The notes: generated from the sequence alone by a model not told the origin. DNA of 64,000 bases from Coniochaeta sp. PMI_546 (GCA_021432605.1 MU271150.1:1612001-1676000); one strand, 5' to 3'; shown: positions 10,013 through 21,015, numbered from the stretch's first letter. Numbers and translations are program-made.

Positions 10013-12253
10013 ATGGCGGACGACGAGGGTCAAGAGGAGGTCTACGACCCTGAGGTCGAGAACGACCCCAGCACTATTCGCCATACGGGCACCGAACGGG
10101 AGGAGAACGACAGGTTTCAGAAGTACACTCAGTTGAAAGAGTACCCTCCAGGCTACAAGCATCACAATACTCAGGAGGCTTATGTAGAGGTCATTGAGCA
10201 ACCTCCCGTCTCCATCAAGACGGGTTTCCAAACTGTTGTATCGAGCGGTCGCATTCTCTTCGCCGCAAATGGGCCAGATATCCACTCATTCGACATTGTG
10301 GACAAGTCCCACATGTCGACTTGGAAGTGGCCTAAGGACAAGAATTTTCCTGAGATTCCAGAAGCCTTGACGCACGTCCGAGACCCCAACTTGCCGAGCT
10401 GGGCGCTTCAACAGGACGAGAAGGATGCGGCGAGAGAGAAGGCAAGATTGAAGAGGGAAGGCCCTGCTGCCAAGCGACGGAAGCTTACCACAAAGAAAGG
10501 CAAGGGATCGACTGCGGATAAAACGGAAGTGATCGAGCTGGATGCGAACGGAAAGAATGCAGATGTCACTAAGGATGCATCAAGCGAAGGAGACGTCGAC
10601 AAACTGGACCCATATCCTCCCCGTCCGGTGAACCATGAGCTCTGGCATTCTGGAATCGTGGACAAGGAAAACGGCAAGCCGGAGACGCCGGTCAACGATG
10701 TGGAGGGTGTCGACATCGACAGCATCAAGTACGAGAAGACTTCTGAGAGACCACCTGATGAGAAGCCGGAAGGGTGGGCTGTGAATCAGAACGAGAATTG
10801 GCGCCGGCCGGAATTCAGACCTGAGCGTAGACTGGATTGGAGACATCAGCCTTCCGCGGCGACACCCGATATTCCGATGGTCCAGTGCTTGTCTGTCACG
10901 ATGGACGGAAAGCACGTGGTCGCGGCGACTGGTTCTGACAAGACCATTTGGGTCTTCGAGCATGATGGCAACGGGCGGTTGAGCTTGCTCAGCCAACGGT
11001 ATGTATTCTTCTTGACCCCAGTATCTCTCCTTGATGGCTAATAAACCTGCAGTGCCATGCCAAAGCGGCCCAACGCCATCGCCTTTGCCAACAAGGATCG
11101 GACTATCCTATGTGCTGACAAATTTGGCGATGTCTACGCACTGCCACTCATCGAACGCAAGGATGTTCCTCTGAAGGCGACCCCGGCTCTTCTTTCCAGA
11201 TCAGCCACTCCCGCCACTGCGAAGACCTATCAATCCCAAGCCAACGAGAAGACTGTCCACTCGAAACGCAACAAGCAGGCACTGGAGAACCAGAAGAAGC
11301 AAGCCGAGAAAGAGGGCACATCCACCCCGAAAAATGGTGCCCTCCCCAAGAAAGACCCTACGGGTGATTTCTACCACAAGCTGATCCTAGGCCACGTTTC
11401 CATGCTCACCGATCTCGTCGTGGGTAAGGTGCAGACTCGAGATCCCAAGTCGGGCAAGACCTTCCAGAAGGAGTTGATTATCACTGCAGACCGTGACGAG
11501 CACATTCATGTCTCCCGCGGTATGCCGCAGTCGCACGTCATTGAGAACTTCCTCCTCGGCCACAAGGAGTTCGTCAGCCGCATGCATATTCCGGCGCGTT
11601 ATCCGAATATTTTGATTTCTGGGGGTGGAGATTCGTACATCTACGTCTGGGATTACGTGACTGGTCAGCTGCTTTCCAAGCAGGATATGCGCAAGGACCT
11701 CGTCAAGCCTCTCGATGCAGCTACGGATGGCGAGCCGCCGTTGGCAGTCTCGGGGATTGTTTCATACTACGACCCGAGCATTCAGCAGACTCGAGTCTTT
11801 GTTATTTGCGAGAACATCCCCGAGGTCTTCACCTTCCACCTCGACGATGAGCAAATACTCCGCCCATCTAAAGACGGACCTCTCGTCTCGAAGCCCAAGT
11901 TTACCGGCAAGATCAAGCTCGCCGGCAACCCCCTTGGCATCACAACCTTCGCCACCGATAAACAGCGAGGAATAATTGTCAGCTATGACCCCTGGACGGC
12001 AGGAAGAGACCTGTACCACGAGTCCCACTCCCCGTTCATCCAAGTCATCTCGCCCCAAGGCCTCTCGACCCCGCCCACCGTCGACGAGATCACCGTGGCC
12101 GAGGAAAGCGCAGAGGAAATCGCATTCACTTTCCGTGGCGACTGGGAGAGGGCGCTCTACACCATCGAGCCGCTGCGCAAGAACTGTTTTGATCGAGATA
12201 TCTCGCAGAAGGACGAGGGTGGCAACTGGGGTACGAAGGCGTCTACCGGTTAG
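10013..12253 (+). CDS. TRM82: tRNA (guanine-N7) methyltransferase non-catalytic subunit Trm82 (WD-repeat)
   Basis: Exons 10013-10998 and 11053-12253 encode 728 residues up to a TAG. Intron GTATGT..CAG. The ATG at 10013 begins MADDEGQEEVYDPEV. A 70-residue extension precedes the first beta-propeller strand (VVSSGRILFAANGPDIHSFD). A charged, Lys-rich insertion follows, then WD strands CLSVTMDGKHVVAATGSDKT and WVFEHDGNGRLSLLSQRAMP, ILCADKFGDVYALPL, LITADRDEHIHVSRGMPQSH and ISGGGDSYIYVWDYVTGQLL. These order and match fungal Trm82/WDR4, which partners Trm8 to make m7G46 in tRNA. Yeast Trm82 is 444 residues; this one is longer because of its N-terminus and insertions. The propeller ends near ALYTIEPLRKN, about 30 residues before the stop. 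The same frame stays open for 268 codons after the stop (next entry). Confidence 0.85.
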
Positions 12254-13060
12254 GATCCGAGTAATGGCGGTTGGACGGTTGACATGCTGGCGCCGAAGAG
12301 GTTTGAGATTGACGATGACCATAAAATTTTGCCTACGGGAGAGGTCAAGGGAAAAGGAAAGGTAAATGCGCGGGCTGCGCGGCCTAGGACGAAGATGACG
12401 ATCAGGAACGGGGTGTTGAACGTTGAGAAAGACGAGGAGGAGGCTGATGTTGTGGATGATGATGAGACGGAGGAGATCACGGAAGAGGACTCTGAGGAGG
12501 ACCCTCAGCCCAAGAAGAAGGGAAAGGGTCGTGCTGCACCACAAGCGAAGACGAAGATCAAGAATGGGGTCTTGATGAAGTCTGATGACCTAACCGAAGT
12601 GGATCCTCGACCCAAGACGACGGGAAGGGCTCGTTCTACTCGATCCGCGCCGGCTACTCGTGCTGCTCCGGTTGCTCGAGCTACTCGCGCTACTCGAGCC
12701 CGTGCTTCCCCGGCTACTCGAGCTACTCGCTCTACTCCTGCCGCCCGAACGGCGCGTGCTACCCAGGCGAAAGGCAAGGCGAAGACGAAGGAGGACGTGG
12801 AGACTGGATTCGAGACTGATCCTGAAGATGAGCAGGAGGTAGAGCCAGAGCCTCGGCGCAAGCCTCAGCCTAGACGTGCGGCGAAATCCAAGGTCTTGGT
12901 CGAGGTAGAGGACGATTTCGAGACTGAGGGATCGGATGATGGTGAGGTCGAGGGAGGTTCATCGGTCAAGTCCAAGCCGAGGAGTAAGGGCAAGGGCAAG
13001 GGTAAGGCCGAGACTGAGCCTCAGCCGGATTTTGACTCCGACTCCGACTATCATAGCTAG
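12254..13060 (+). CDS. In-frame open tail 3' of the TRM82 stop codon
   Basis: Directly after the TAG at 12251-12253 the same frame runs on as DPSNGGWTVDMLAPKRFEID for 268 codons to TAG at 13058-13060. The sequence looks protein-coding: alternating acidic and Lys/Arg-rich blocks, a repeated KxxIxNGVL unit (12389-12418 and 12548-12574), an Ala-Thr-Arg repeat region (about 12640-12770) and an acidic DSDSDY end. The first ATG (12284) is only 30 nt after the stop, too close for an independent gene with its own promoter. It is therefore best read as a conditional C-terminal extension of Trm82 (readthrough or RNA editing), a tail lost by a recent nonsense change, or an artefact of a sequence error. 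I found no GT..AG pair near the stop that removes it and keeps frame. Confidence 0.5.
   Translation, partial: DPSNGGWTVDMLAPKRFEIDDDHKILPTGEVKGKGKVNARAARPRTKMTIRNGVLNVEKDEEEADVVDDDETEEITEEDSEEDPQPKKKGKGRAAPQAKTKIKNGVLMKSDDLTEVDPRPKTTGRARSTRSAPATRAAPVARATRATRARASPATRATRSTPAARTARATQAKGKAKTKEDVETGFETDPEDEQEVEPEPRRKPQPRRAAKSKVLVEVEDDFETEGSDDGEVEGGSSVKSKPRSKGKGKGKAETEPQPDFDSDSDYHS
12389..12574 (+). repeat. Duplicated KxxIxNGVL unit in the TRM82 tail
   Basis: TKMTIRNGVL is encoded at 12389-12418 and KTKIKNGVL at 12548-12574. Both follow a basic patch and precede an acidic stretch, so the repeat unit is about 155-160 bp with a diverged spacer. Confidence 0.6.
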
Positions 13061-13651
13061 AGCAAGCGCGGTATCAGGTATCCGGACGATACTACCGAGG
13101 ATCACAGGTCACAGGCATAGCATTAAACAGGGAGAGCAGCCAATTCATTCATTAAAGTCAATTGCCGGGGTGAAACTAGCATGAATGCCTTTCTCTACCA
13201 ACATCTCGGCAGCCTCAGTATCATCGCATATAAATGCCTCCAATCCTTCTTGAACGCCGCTAAAACCATTAGATGATTTCATGAACAAGCCGCGTCGTAA
13301 AAGTAAAGGAAACTAAGAACCATCAAATGCATAGCATGCTGTTGCTGTTGTTGCTGCTGCTGCTGCGCGCATCTATTTCCTCCGCGCAATCCAAACCTCG
13401 TGCTACACCCCTCCTTCTACGTGCCGATGCCGATGCGTTATAAGCTCGCAGTTAGCACGTATGGTAGAGGACGAAGCCTTCTATCGTGCCCGGAGTTGGC
13501 AATATGTGGGGAAGACATATTGACTCGGGCGTCTCGGCATGACTTAATCACACCACCAAATCAAACGCAGTCACCCCGGCACATCAAGGGTCTCACCCAA
13601 AACCATCTCCAGAAGACCATCTTCCTCCAGAAGGCGATCCTCGAGGACCGT
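13061..13651. other. Convergent 3' region between TRM82 tail and YDJ1
   Basis: No gene. A CTG/TTG trinucleotide-type tract lies at 13338-13366. Confidence 0.6.
13338..13366. repeat. Imperfect (CTG/TTG)n microsatellite
   Basis: About nine trinucleotide units mixing CTG and TTG, outside any coding region, between two convergent genes. Confidence 0.75.
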
Positions 13652-15055
13652 CTATTGAGATGCGCACTGGACACGCTCCCCACCCTGGGCATGGCCGTCC
13701 TCGTCATCATCGTCCACCATCATGCCGTTCGCGCCGCCGGCGCCGCCGAAGGCCCGCGCCCCGGCCGGGTCGACATCTTCTAGATCTGCCGGCTCAGTCA
13801 TGGCCTCTGCGGGCGGCACGTTGATGAGCGCCGGGGCGGGCAGGAGCTTGCGCAGCTCCTCGAAGACGTTGGGGTCCTCTGTCCAGTTCTTCTCCGGGAA
13901 CTTGACGTCGAACTGGATGTAGAGGTTGCCGAAGTGGTGGTGCCGGAAAGAAGGCATACCTTGACCGCGGACCATCTTGACAGCGCCTGGAGGAATGTTA
14001 GTAAACCACATCTCGGAGTCATGCTTAGTCGGTTGTGTCTAGCTTACCTGGTGCAATAGCCTCGCCAGGAAGGATGTCGACGCTCAGCCACCTCTCGTCC
14101 AAGTGCTCGATGAAGATCGTGCCGCCGGCGAGAGCCGTCACCAACTCAATCTCGCAGTGATAAAGGAGGTCGTCGCCGCGACGGGTGAAGCGGGGGTGTG
14201 GCTTCTGCTCGATCTCGAAAACGACGTCGCCAGCTTGGATACCCGGCGCCTCGTCGCCCTCGCCTGTGTAGGTGATCTTCTCGCCGCTCTTGACGCCGCG
14301 GTCGACGTTGACGTGGAGGACCTTACGCTCGACAACAGTCTTCTTTCCCTTGCAGACCTTGCAGCGATCCTTATCCTTAATAATCTCGCCCTCGCCGTTG
14401 CAGTCGGGGCAGACGGTCTGGAAGCGCTGGATCATGGGTCCCATCTGGCGCATCATCGTCTTCATGCCGTGGCCGTCACAGCCAGCGCACTTCCGGACGG
14501 CACCTTCCTTGCCACCCACGCCCTTACAGCTCTTGCAGATAACGGATCGTTGGAGCGCCAGTTTCGAAGTCTTTCCGCGGTAGATGTCCTCGAGAGACAC
14601 CTTGTGGGTGTGGTGGATTGTCCGTGCCTTTGGAGGACCGCGCTGACCGCCGGGACCTCCGCCGAACATGCCGCCTAGACCACCGCCGAAGCCACCACCT
14701 CCGAAGAACTGAGCGAACAAGTCCTCGGCGGCCATGCCACCGCCACCCGCGCCGCCTTCAAGTCCAGCCTCGCCATACTGGTCGTAGATCTCGCGCTTCT
14801 GTCGGTCTGAGAGGATCTCGTATGCGTGTGAGATCTCCTTGAACTTCTCCTCCGCTGCAGGGTTGGAGGCGTTCTTGTCTGAATTTCAAAAGGCGTTAAT
14901 GACTGCTGGAAGCAGATGGACTCGGAAGGCATGGAGAAGGAATGCTTACCAGGATGGTATTTCAGGGCACCCTTCTTGTAGGCCTTCTTTAGCTCTTCCT
15001 CGGTGGCCGTTGGTGGGACGCCGAGGACGTCGTAGAATTTTGTCTCTTTCACCAT
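13652..15055 (-). CDS. YDJ1: Type I DnaJ/Hsp40 co-chaperone (Ydj1/Mas5)
   Basis: Exons 14950-15055, 14048-14878 and 13652-13986 give 423 residues. The J domain (residues 1-65) carries YHPDKN, with the HPD Asp split by intron 1. It is followed by a Gly/Phe-rich segment, four CxxCxGxG-type zinc-binding units between about 148 and 212 ([32 protein letters not shown]) and the client-binding C-terminal domains. The protein ends in CASQ, a CaaX box, so farnesylation and membrane association are expected as in yeast Ydj1. It stimulates Hsp70 ATPase and delivers unfolded or mitochondrial precursor proteins. Introns start GTAAGC. It is convergent with TRM82. Confidence 0.95.
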
Positions 15056-16878
15056 CTTGATGTGCGGATGGGTATCTGTTTCGGAGAATGTAGATTATGG
15101 TAGCAGGATGTCGGAGCCTGGCACACGTTGATCGAGTACCAAGGTGTTGATAGGGACGTGGGGTATCTAGAGTTGGTTCTATGTGAGTCTACGATTTCAA
15201 GTGACAAGATGTTGGTGAGTCGCAAATCGATCAAAGAGTTTTGGTACGAGGGAGACAAGGGAGAAGTCAAGCAAGGCAGGCGTAGATGCGGGAAGGGAAC
15301 CTACCAGGCAATCTTATTAGACTGGAGGCGACGCGCGGGTTGGTCAGATTCGAGAAAGCTGGAGAAATCCCGCCGCGGTGTTTTTTCTCTGGTTTTAAGG
15401 GTCCTCTTTCTCTTTTTTTCTGCGCCAAAATGATGGACCACTGTCAAGTTCTGGACTTCTTGGGGTGCGGTTGTAGGCTGCCTTGGTCTTAGCAGGGAAC
15501 AAAAACGGGGACTTTGTTTGCAAATCAGAGGCCTGGGAGTCAAAGAATCCCAGAGGCTGTGATTCTCGGGGCCACTTCAGCCCCTCCGATAGAAGGCAAT
15601 GGAAATCTATCGATACGCAAGGGCCACATTCCCCCTGTAACCATTGTGTCTGTACATGTACCTTCTCGAACCCAAGTCTGCAGGACGTACGATAAGTATA
15701 GGCTACCTAAAGAGGGGTGTGGGGCCGTGAGGCTGCCGGGGAGCGCACAGACGCCCTTTCGTCATTGACACCTCGGCGGCATCTACCGCTCAACGTCACA
15801 CAAGTCACTTTCAACAAGTCACAATTACAACTGGACAACGGACCCAGCTTTGGATGATCACGCTTACCTCCCACGGCCATTAAATATGTTTACACTACCA
15901 TCAGTCTTTCAGGAATAACATCTACACACATCAGGTGAGTATAGAGAAGCATACCGCCTTCGCCCTGTGGTTACTGGTAGCTGTGGCCGACCGCTCAGTT
16001 TGATGCACCTCCTGTCCTGGCTACCGTGGACATTTCTGAGTTTTACTGCATAAAGTTTGACTTTGCCTTCATGGTTTGGATCCTTCCTGCAGTCAGGTAG
16101 ACCAGCTGTCTACATGTAGTGGGGAAATTTCATCAGCGTTAGAAGACGCATTTTATTTAGCGTGTAGCTTGTTTGAGCATCTGGATCTCAGAGGTGAGAG
16201 GTACATTGAGTATCAAGGTGATCTATTAGCGCTAACAGAGACTCACGGATCCGGATGGTCTGAGCCTTGATATTTGAGTGTATTCTGATGCAATGGCGGG
16301 TTCTCAACTATCAAGTCTTCAACCATTATAGTGGATGCTGAGCCTGTATGCGTTGATCGTTTATAGATTTTCTTACCCGCCAAGATATGTGGACTGTCGT
16401 ATATTTAGGTCAAAGTTATGATCACAGGCGAAGATGGACTGGGTACGTTTCTCATGAAGTGAACTAGTATAAGGTGGTGACGAAACAAGACGATTGCATG
16501 TCAAGAGTACATGATATTAACTACATTCGTCCCCACGCTGTTCTTATTAATGCGGACTAGGTTAAGGCCTACTTGATGCCTCATGCGAAAACAAGATAGA
16601 TTCTGAACTAGAATATTGGCGCGAACCAGAACGAAAGAGAATTGAACCCTTCGGACAAAATCTTGAGATGAGATAGATGTTCTTCCATGAGAGAGGCGCA
16701 AGTTCATATCTGACGGAAAGTAGGCTTCATTCGGTATCGTACTCGATAGTGAAAGGCACTACACCTAGCCCAAAATGTGCCCTTTTCCCCCTACTGTTTT
16801 GGCCGACAAAATGTTCATTACGCAGGATCGATTCAGCCTCATCCAATAGGGGAGGTGATCAAGCTTATGAACCTGTTG
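15056..16878. other. Intergenic: YDJ1 upstream region
   Basis: 1.8 kb without a supported gene. It includes a heat-shock-element-like site (next entry). From about 16,050 onward the sequence becomes richer in A and T; I see no repeat or transposon ends. Confidence 0.55.
15349..15366. promoter_or_regulatory. YDJ1: Possible heat shock element upstream of YDJ1
   Basis: TTCGAGAA at 15349-15356 is a perfect nTTCnnGAAn pair, with a further GAA at 15364-15366, one 10-bp step away. It lies about 295 bp upstream of the YDJ1 ATG. HSF-driven expression is usual for Ydj1; a two-and-a-half unit site is weak evidence. Confidence 0.3.
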
Positions 16879-17700
16879 TTAAGTGATGGTGATATTTGCC
16901 TGTTCTCTTAATGTGATAGAAGGAAAATCACTCTCTCGCTGTTGGACCTTCTGCTTTCCAGATGTCTCAATTTCCGTCTCTCGAATCATATCCAGATAAT
17001 CCATCTGGCATTGTGCAGTCCCTATGTCTCCTGCGGTGGTTCCTTGCACTTGATCAAAGTGAAATCGCCAATACTGTCGAGGGATTTTGTTCTCGAAGCC
17101 CTGCTCCTTCACGGCGTCCAGGTAATGGTAGATGTAACCGATGAAGACCGCGATACGTAACCGCAAGGTCGATTCCTGTGCATCCAAGTCCAACCATTTC
17201 GCTATCAAGGCAACGAGAAGCTGGTCCAGCGTCGGGTACCAGTCCGTCATGTCCTCGGGCTTTTCTGGGAGATCATAAAACCAGTCCTTGGCGGGAAGCA
17301 AAGCGACAGGCGTATCTGCAGAGTCGATGAATCCCCATACTTCTTCGTCTTCAGGAGCAGCGCTGTGCTTCGAGCTTTGCGCCGGAGCGAAGAGGTTGTG
17401 GAACTGAGGAATGGGTTCGTAAGCTAGGGGCGGTCCTCTTCTCTCGTATCCCGCATCTACCAACTTCTGCGCCGCCAGGTCCACATCTGGGACAAGGAGA
17501 AATAGTTCAAAAACGATTGTAGGAACCCCAACGTGGGAGAGCGCGTCCTCAGACCAGATGCAGAAGGGAATACCAGCGCTGTAAAGAATATCGCATGATG
17601 CAAAGCGAGGGGCGGGCCCATCTACCGGGGAGGAGCGTGGAGGCCTTTCTGGTTTTGCACGTCGTCTTCGCATCCAGCGCATGAACAACCATTTGGCCAT
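16879..17700 (-). CDS. Hypothetical fungal protein, possible nucleotidyltransferase-like fold
   Basis: Single exon, 273 residues from ATG at 17700 (MAKWLFMRWMRRRRAKPERP). The frame extends upstream without an ATG. After a basic start comes DILYSAGIPFCIWSEDALSH, then VGVPTIVFELFLLVPDVDLA and AAQKLVDAGYERRGPP. This layout recalls the family of fungal proteins with a degenerate nucleotidyltransferase-type fold (IPxxIxGxxAL..VPR.V.DLEICVP in other members), but the catalytic acidic pair is not evident, so the assignment is weak. The C-terminal half is helical, with many aromatic residues (YWRFHFDQVQ) and no known motif. Its flanks are more AT-rich than neighbouring intergenic DNA, which fits a fast-evolving accessory gene. 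Confidence 0.65.
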   Translation of the reverse strand: MAKWLFMRWMRRRRAKPERPPRSSPVDGPAPRFASCDILYSAGIPFCIWSEDALSHVGVPTIVFELFLLVPDVDLAAQKLVDAGYERRGPPLAYEPIPQFHNLFAPAQSSKHSAAPEDEEVWGFIDSADTPVALLPAKDWFYDLPEKPEDMTDWYPTLDQLLVALIAKWLDLDAQESTLRLRIAVFIGYIYHYLDAVKEQGFENKIPRQYWRFHFDQVQGTTAGDIGTAQCQMDYLDMIRETEIETSGKQKVQQRESDFPSITLREQANITIT

Positions 17701-18816
17701 AATTAGTCTCGGTTGCTGTCGAAGGGAGCCGCGAAACGGGCAACCCAAAGGATTGTGCGGGTAAAGAGGAGGGTGGAGGGTCACTCGCTGTAGGTTAAGG
17801 ATATCCCAAGCTCGACCAATAATGCGTTATGCATCTGCGCCACCAACCTTACCGTAGTATGTACGGCGAGGGTACATATCTACGCCTATGTGACTCAAAT
17901 TAGGAATTCAGTTCCCTTGCGTGCTTTCTGCCTCCTATTTGGTTCAAGAGGGTGTAGTATATCTCAACTAGCCGTGTCTTAGCTGCGTAAGACGGTAAGA
18001 CTGATCGACTTTTCCCTTTCACCGAACTCAGTATGAGTCTACAGGCAAGAGGTCATATAGTCGATATAGAGCCAGATTTAATGTGCGGTCAGATGCGAAA
18101 ATAAAGTTAAAAAATCGACCTTTTCTCCCTTTCGATACGCCTGCTTATTAAACCTTAGATTTTAAGTTATTAACATCAGTACAGTATTATTGTCTATATG
18201 AGATAACCGATATAGAGTGGTCTGACTCGAAATAGGGCACATTATGAGTTTGCAAACATGGTGCGTCCAACATAACATACGGCAGCCTGCCGGTCTCTTG
18301 TAGTCTTGCCATGTGATTGTCATCAGAACGCGCTCTGCGGCCCTCATGTCTGATAGTGATGTCCGGTGGAGGGATGGAGCGGCGAAGTACTTTTCTGACA
18401 TTGTTAGTCCATTACCATTTACCAACAGGTGCGATCGCAGGAGTGAAAGGAGCCTGAGAGCAGTTATCAAGGGACTACTAAATTGGGTACTCGAGAGCCG
18501 GCCACCATAGGATGGGCCTGAGAGATATGAACAGCGCATGAGCTTCGCGATAGCTATCCCCAAGTCATGCACGTGTTACTTCGAGAGATCAAAGCATATG
18601 GGAGTCACAAAGCAGATAATCAGCAGCACAACTGAGAAACTGCACGGCATCTGCTTCTTTTAAGGAACTTTTCTAGCAATCCCTTCAAGTCTCCAACACC
18701 AAGGCTGAGAACGGCTGATATGAAATTACTACTTACACACAAAATGTGTTCCAACAGACCTCATTTGCATCATAGGAACGGCTGAGGGAAAGGAGCCGAA
18801 GTCACCCATTCCACAT
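17701..18816. other. AT-rich intergenic region
   Basis: 1.1 kb, visibly AT-rich around 18,060-18,220 with long A/T runs. No coding frame with a recognisable product, no terminal repeats. It is the upstream region of the 16.9 kb gene and the 3' region of the oxidoreductase. Confidence 0.55.
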
Positions 18817-19839
18817 TCATTCGTCCGCCACCTTAACCACCAACTTGCCCCTGGTCCTCCCTGTCTTGAGGCGTGCGAACGCCTTGCCCGCATCTTCAAG
18901 CGAAAACTCCTCCTCGATGGTAGCCTTGATCTTGCCCTCCGACATCCACTGGGCGACCCTGTTGTAGTCTTGGGCGTTGGGCTTCTCCATAAGCTGGAAG
19001 AATTTCCTGTGCCCGCCCCCGAGCCACCCCGGCCACAGTGAGACTGAGACGAGGTCCCACATGCCTTTCGCCGAGAAGTTGCCCGCGATCGAGATGTAGA
19101 TGCCATGGGGCTTGAGGTAGTGGTGGCAGTTCCAGTACATGTCCGTGCTAGGGAAGACAGTGTCGACGACGTGGTCGTATTGCCGGCCACTGCGCTTCAG
19201 CGCGGCAACTGGGCTTTCGGCCCGGTAGTCGATCACCTCGTCGGCTCCGAGGCTTCTGCACAAATCCGCATTTGCCCCCGAAGAGATGGCAGTGACGGTG
19301 GAAGCGCCAGCAGCCTTGGCGAACTGGATCGCGAATGTCCCGACTCCTCCACTTCCGCCATTCACCAGTACTTTGGCGCCGCGCTCGACGTACGGCGCAA
19401 TGCACTGGTACGCCGTCAGGCCGGCGATCCCGAGGGTCGCCGCGTCCCTTAACGACACATTATCCGGGAGCGGCGCAATGCTTCTTTCGTCAACCACGGC
19501 GTACTCGGCCAGACTGCCCGTCTTGGCTTGTCCAAACACTCGCTGACCGGGCTTGAGGTGGGCCAGGTTCGACGACACGACTGTTCCGGCGAAGTCGTGA
19601 CCCGGCGTGGCTGGCCTGCCGAAGAACAAACGGTTGACGATTGGCAGCTCGGCGAGTTTGTAGTCCACAGGATTGATGGCGGCGTACGCCACCTTGACCA
19701 GCGTGCCGGTTTTGTCCAGGTGTTGGGCGCCTTTGGGAAGTTTGGCTGCAGTGGTGAGTTTCAGGCTATTTTCCAATCCGCCTGACATCCTTGACCACTG
19801 CGCTGCACGCATGGTCGGAGGTAGGTTTGTGGTCGACAT
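18817..19839 (-). CDS. Medium-chain (MDR) NADP(H)-dependent oxidoreductase, quinone-oxidoreductase-like
   Basis: Single exon, 340 residues from ATG at 19839 (MSTTNLPPTMRAAQWSRMSG). GroES-like N-terminal fold with VKVAYAAINPVDYKLAELPI and the FFGRPATPGHDFAGTVV strand, then the Rossmann domain with LVNGGSGGVGTFAIQFAKAA near residue 160. It continues to LGADEVIDYR and a C-terminal EEFSLEDAGKAFARLKTGRT, all diagnostic of MDR. The catalytic-zinc Cys/His set of alcohol dehydrogenases is absent, which points to the zinc-free quinone oxidoreductase/enoyl reductase side of the family. Substrate unknown. Family members in fungi reduce quinones or enones with NADPH, and some act in secondary metabolism; no such cluster is present here. 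Confidence 0.88.
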   Translation of the reverse strand: MSTTNLPPTMRAAQWSRMSGGLENSLKLTTAAKLPKGAQHLDKTGTLVKVAYAAINPVDYKLAELPIVNRLFFGRPATPGHDFAGTVVSSNLAHLKPGQRVFGQAKTGSLAEYAVVDERSIAPLPDNVSLRDAATLGIAGLTAYQCIAPYVERGAKVLVNGGSGGVGTFAIQFAKAAGASTVTAISSGANADLCRSLGADEVIDYRAESPVAALKRSGRQYDHVVDTVFPSTDMYWNCHHYLKPHGIYISIAGNFSAKGMWDLVSVSLWPGWLGGGHRKFFQLMEKPNAQDYNRVAQWMSEGKIKATIEEEFSLEDAGKAFARLKTGRTRGKLVVKVADE

Positions 19840-21015
19840 ATTGGTAGACTGAAATGCGAGCCTGAGAGTTCCAGCTGGCGCGAAGACAGATATGCGATGG
19901 CGATGGCGATGCGATGGTAGTGTGGGACAATGAGGACGATTATTCAATACCAACTTGGTATGAGTATCTTCAAAAATGCATGCTGGTTGGCGATCGTACC
20001 AGGAGTTTTAGCGGCATGCGGACTTCAAACGAGGAGGTTGGAGCCTATATGGGCACTGATGGCGTGCATCACGCAACCATCATGTTGTTGCAGGATCGCG
20101 CCCACGCAAGCCGCTAACCCGCCGCCAATATTGCAGCGCCACCATGGCAACGTCTGATGTTTCACACGCGACTTTCACTAGCCTTCAGAGATCTGCGCTT
20201 TGCATAGGTCTCTCCTGAGAAGTCTCACTCCTTCATTGTCACGATCTAAAAGAGGCTATTCAGGCTTGGCATTATACTAGACCAAGACCATAAGCCACAG
20301 TGGGCTTCCCGTGGCTCGACATGAGCCCTGAACTCTTATACTTAGATCATATATACTAATATATGTCATATACTGTTCTTTGCCCAAGAGTTGCACGCCA
20401 GACACGCAACGTCACCCTATGAAAAGAGTATTGGTAGAATGTAATCTGAGATTGTTTCCCGAGAAATGGCAAGCAACGGCTGTTTGCGGGCTCTTACCAA
20501 TAATCTTTCTGTACGATATGTATAGCTAGATATGTATAACGCGGCTCATAGCTTGTTTGAAGTCCTCTCGCAAACTTCGAGACAAGGCTTGGGGTTCAAG
20601 GTCGACCCTTCGCGATGCCTTCTTTCCCGTGCCATGGCTGGACACCATGAGACGGTACGTACCGTGGTTTGGACTTTAGCATTTACGATCGGACAAGAGT
20701 TTACACTACTGAAGGCATCGTCGACGGAACTCTAGCGGGTACGTTCGTGTAATCTTGGCGGAGTGTTCTGTGTCATTGTTCGGCTCTAAGTTCCGAAGAA
20801 TGAAGATCCCCCAGACGGCTCGATTGCGACGCAGCTTTCTGCAAAGTATCAATAACGTCAGCCAGCGATCTATCTATAAGAATGCATCCCTAATTGTCTG
20901 TAAATCAGACATATCAAAGTTTATTCATAACCGGTGCCATCGTGAAAACCCGTCATCCCAGCCCCCATCTCAAGTCAACATCGCCCCCTCTCTATCTCCC
21001 TCGGCACACTCGTCC
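19840..21015. other. Intergenic: upstream of the MDR oxidoreductase
   Basis: 1.2 kb. There is an AT-rich, TATA-like stretch at about 20,345-20,372. No supported gene or RNA. Confidence 0.55.

Noticed and set aside
12216-12310. A small intron that would splice out the TRM82 stop
   Set aside because: The candidate GT sites (12216, 12231) with nearby AG sites give introns too short or break the downstream frame.
11762-12544. 260-codon minus-strand frame opposite the TRM82 end
   Set aside because: Overlaps the WD-repeat exon and its tail; no domain and poor composition.
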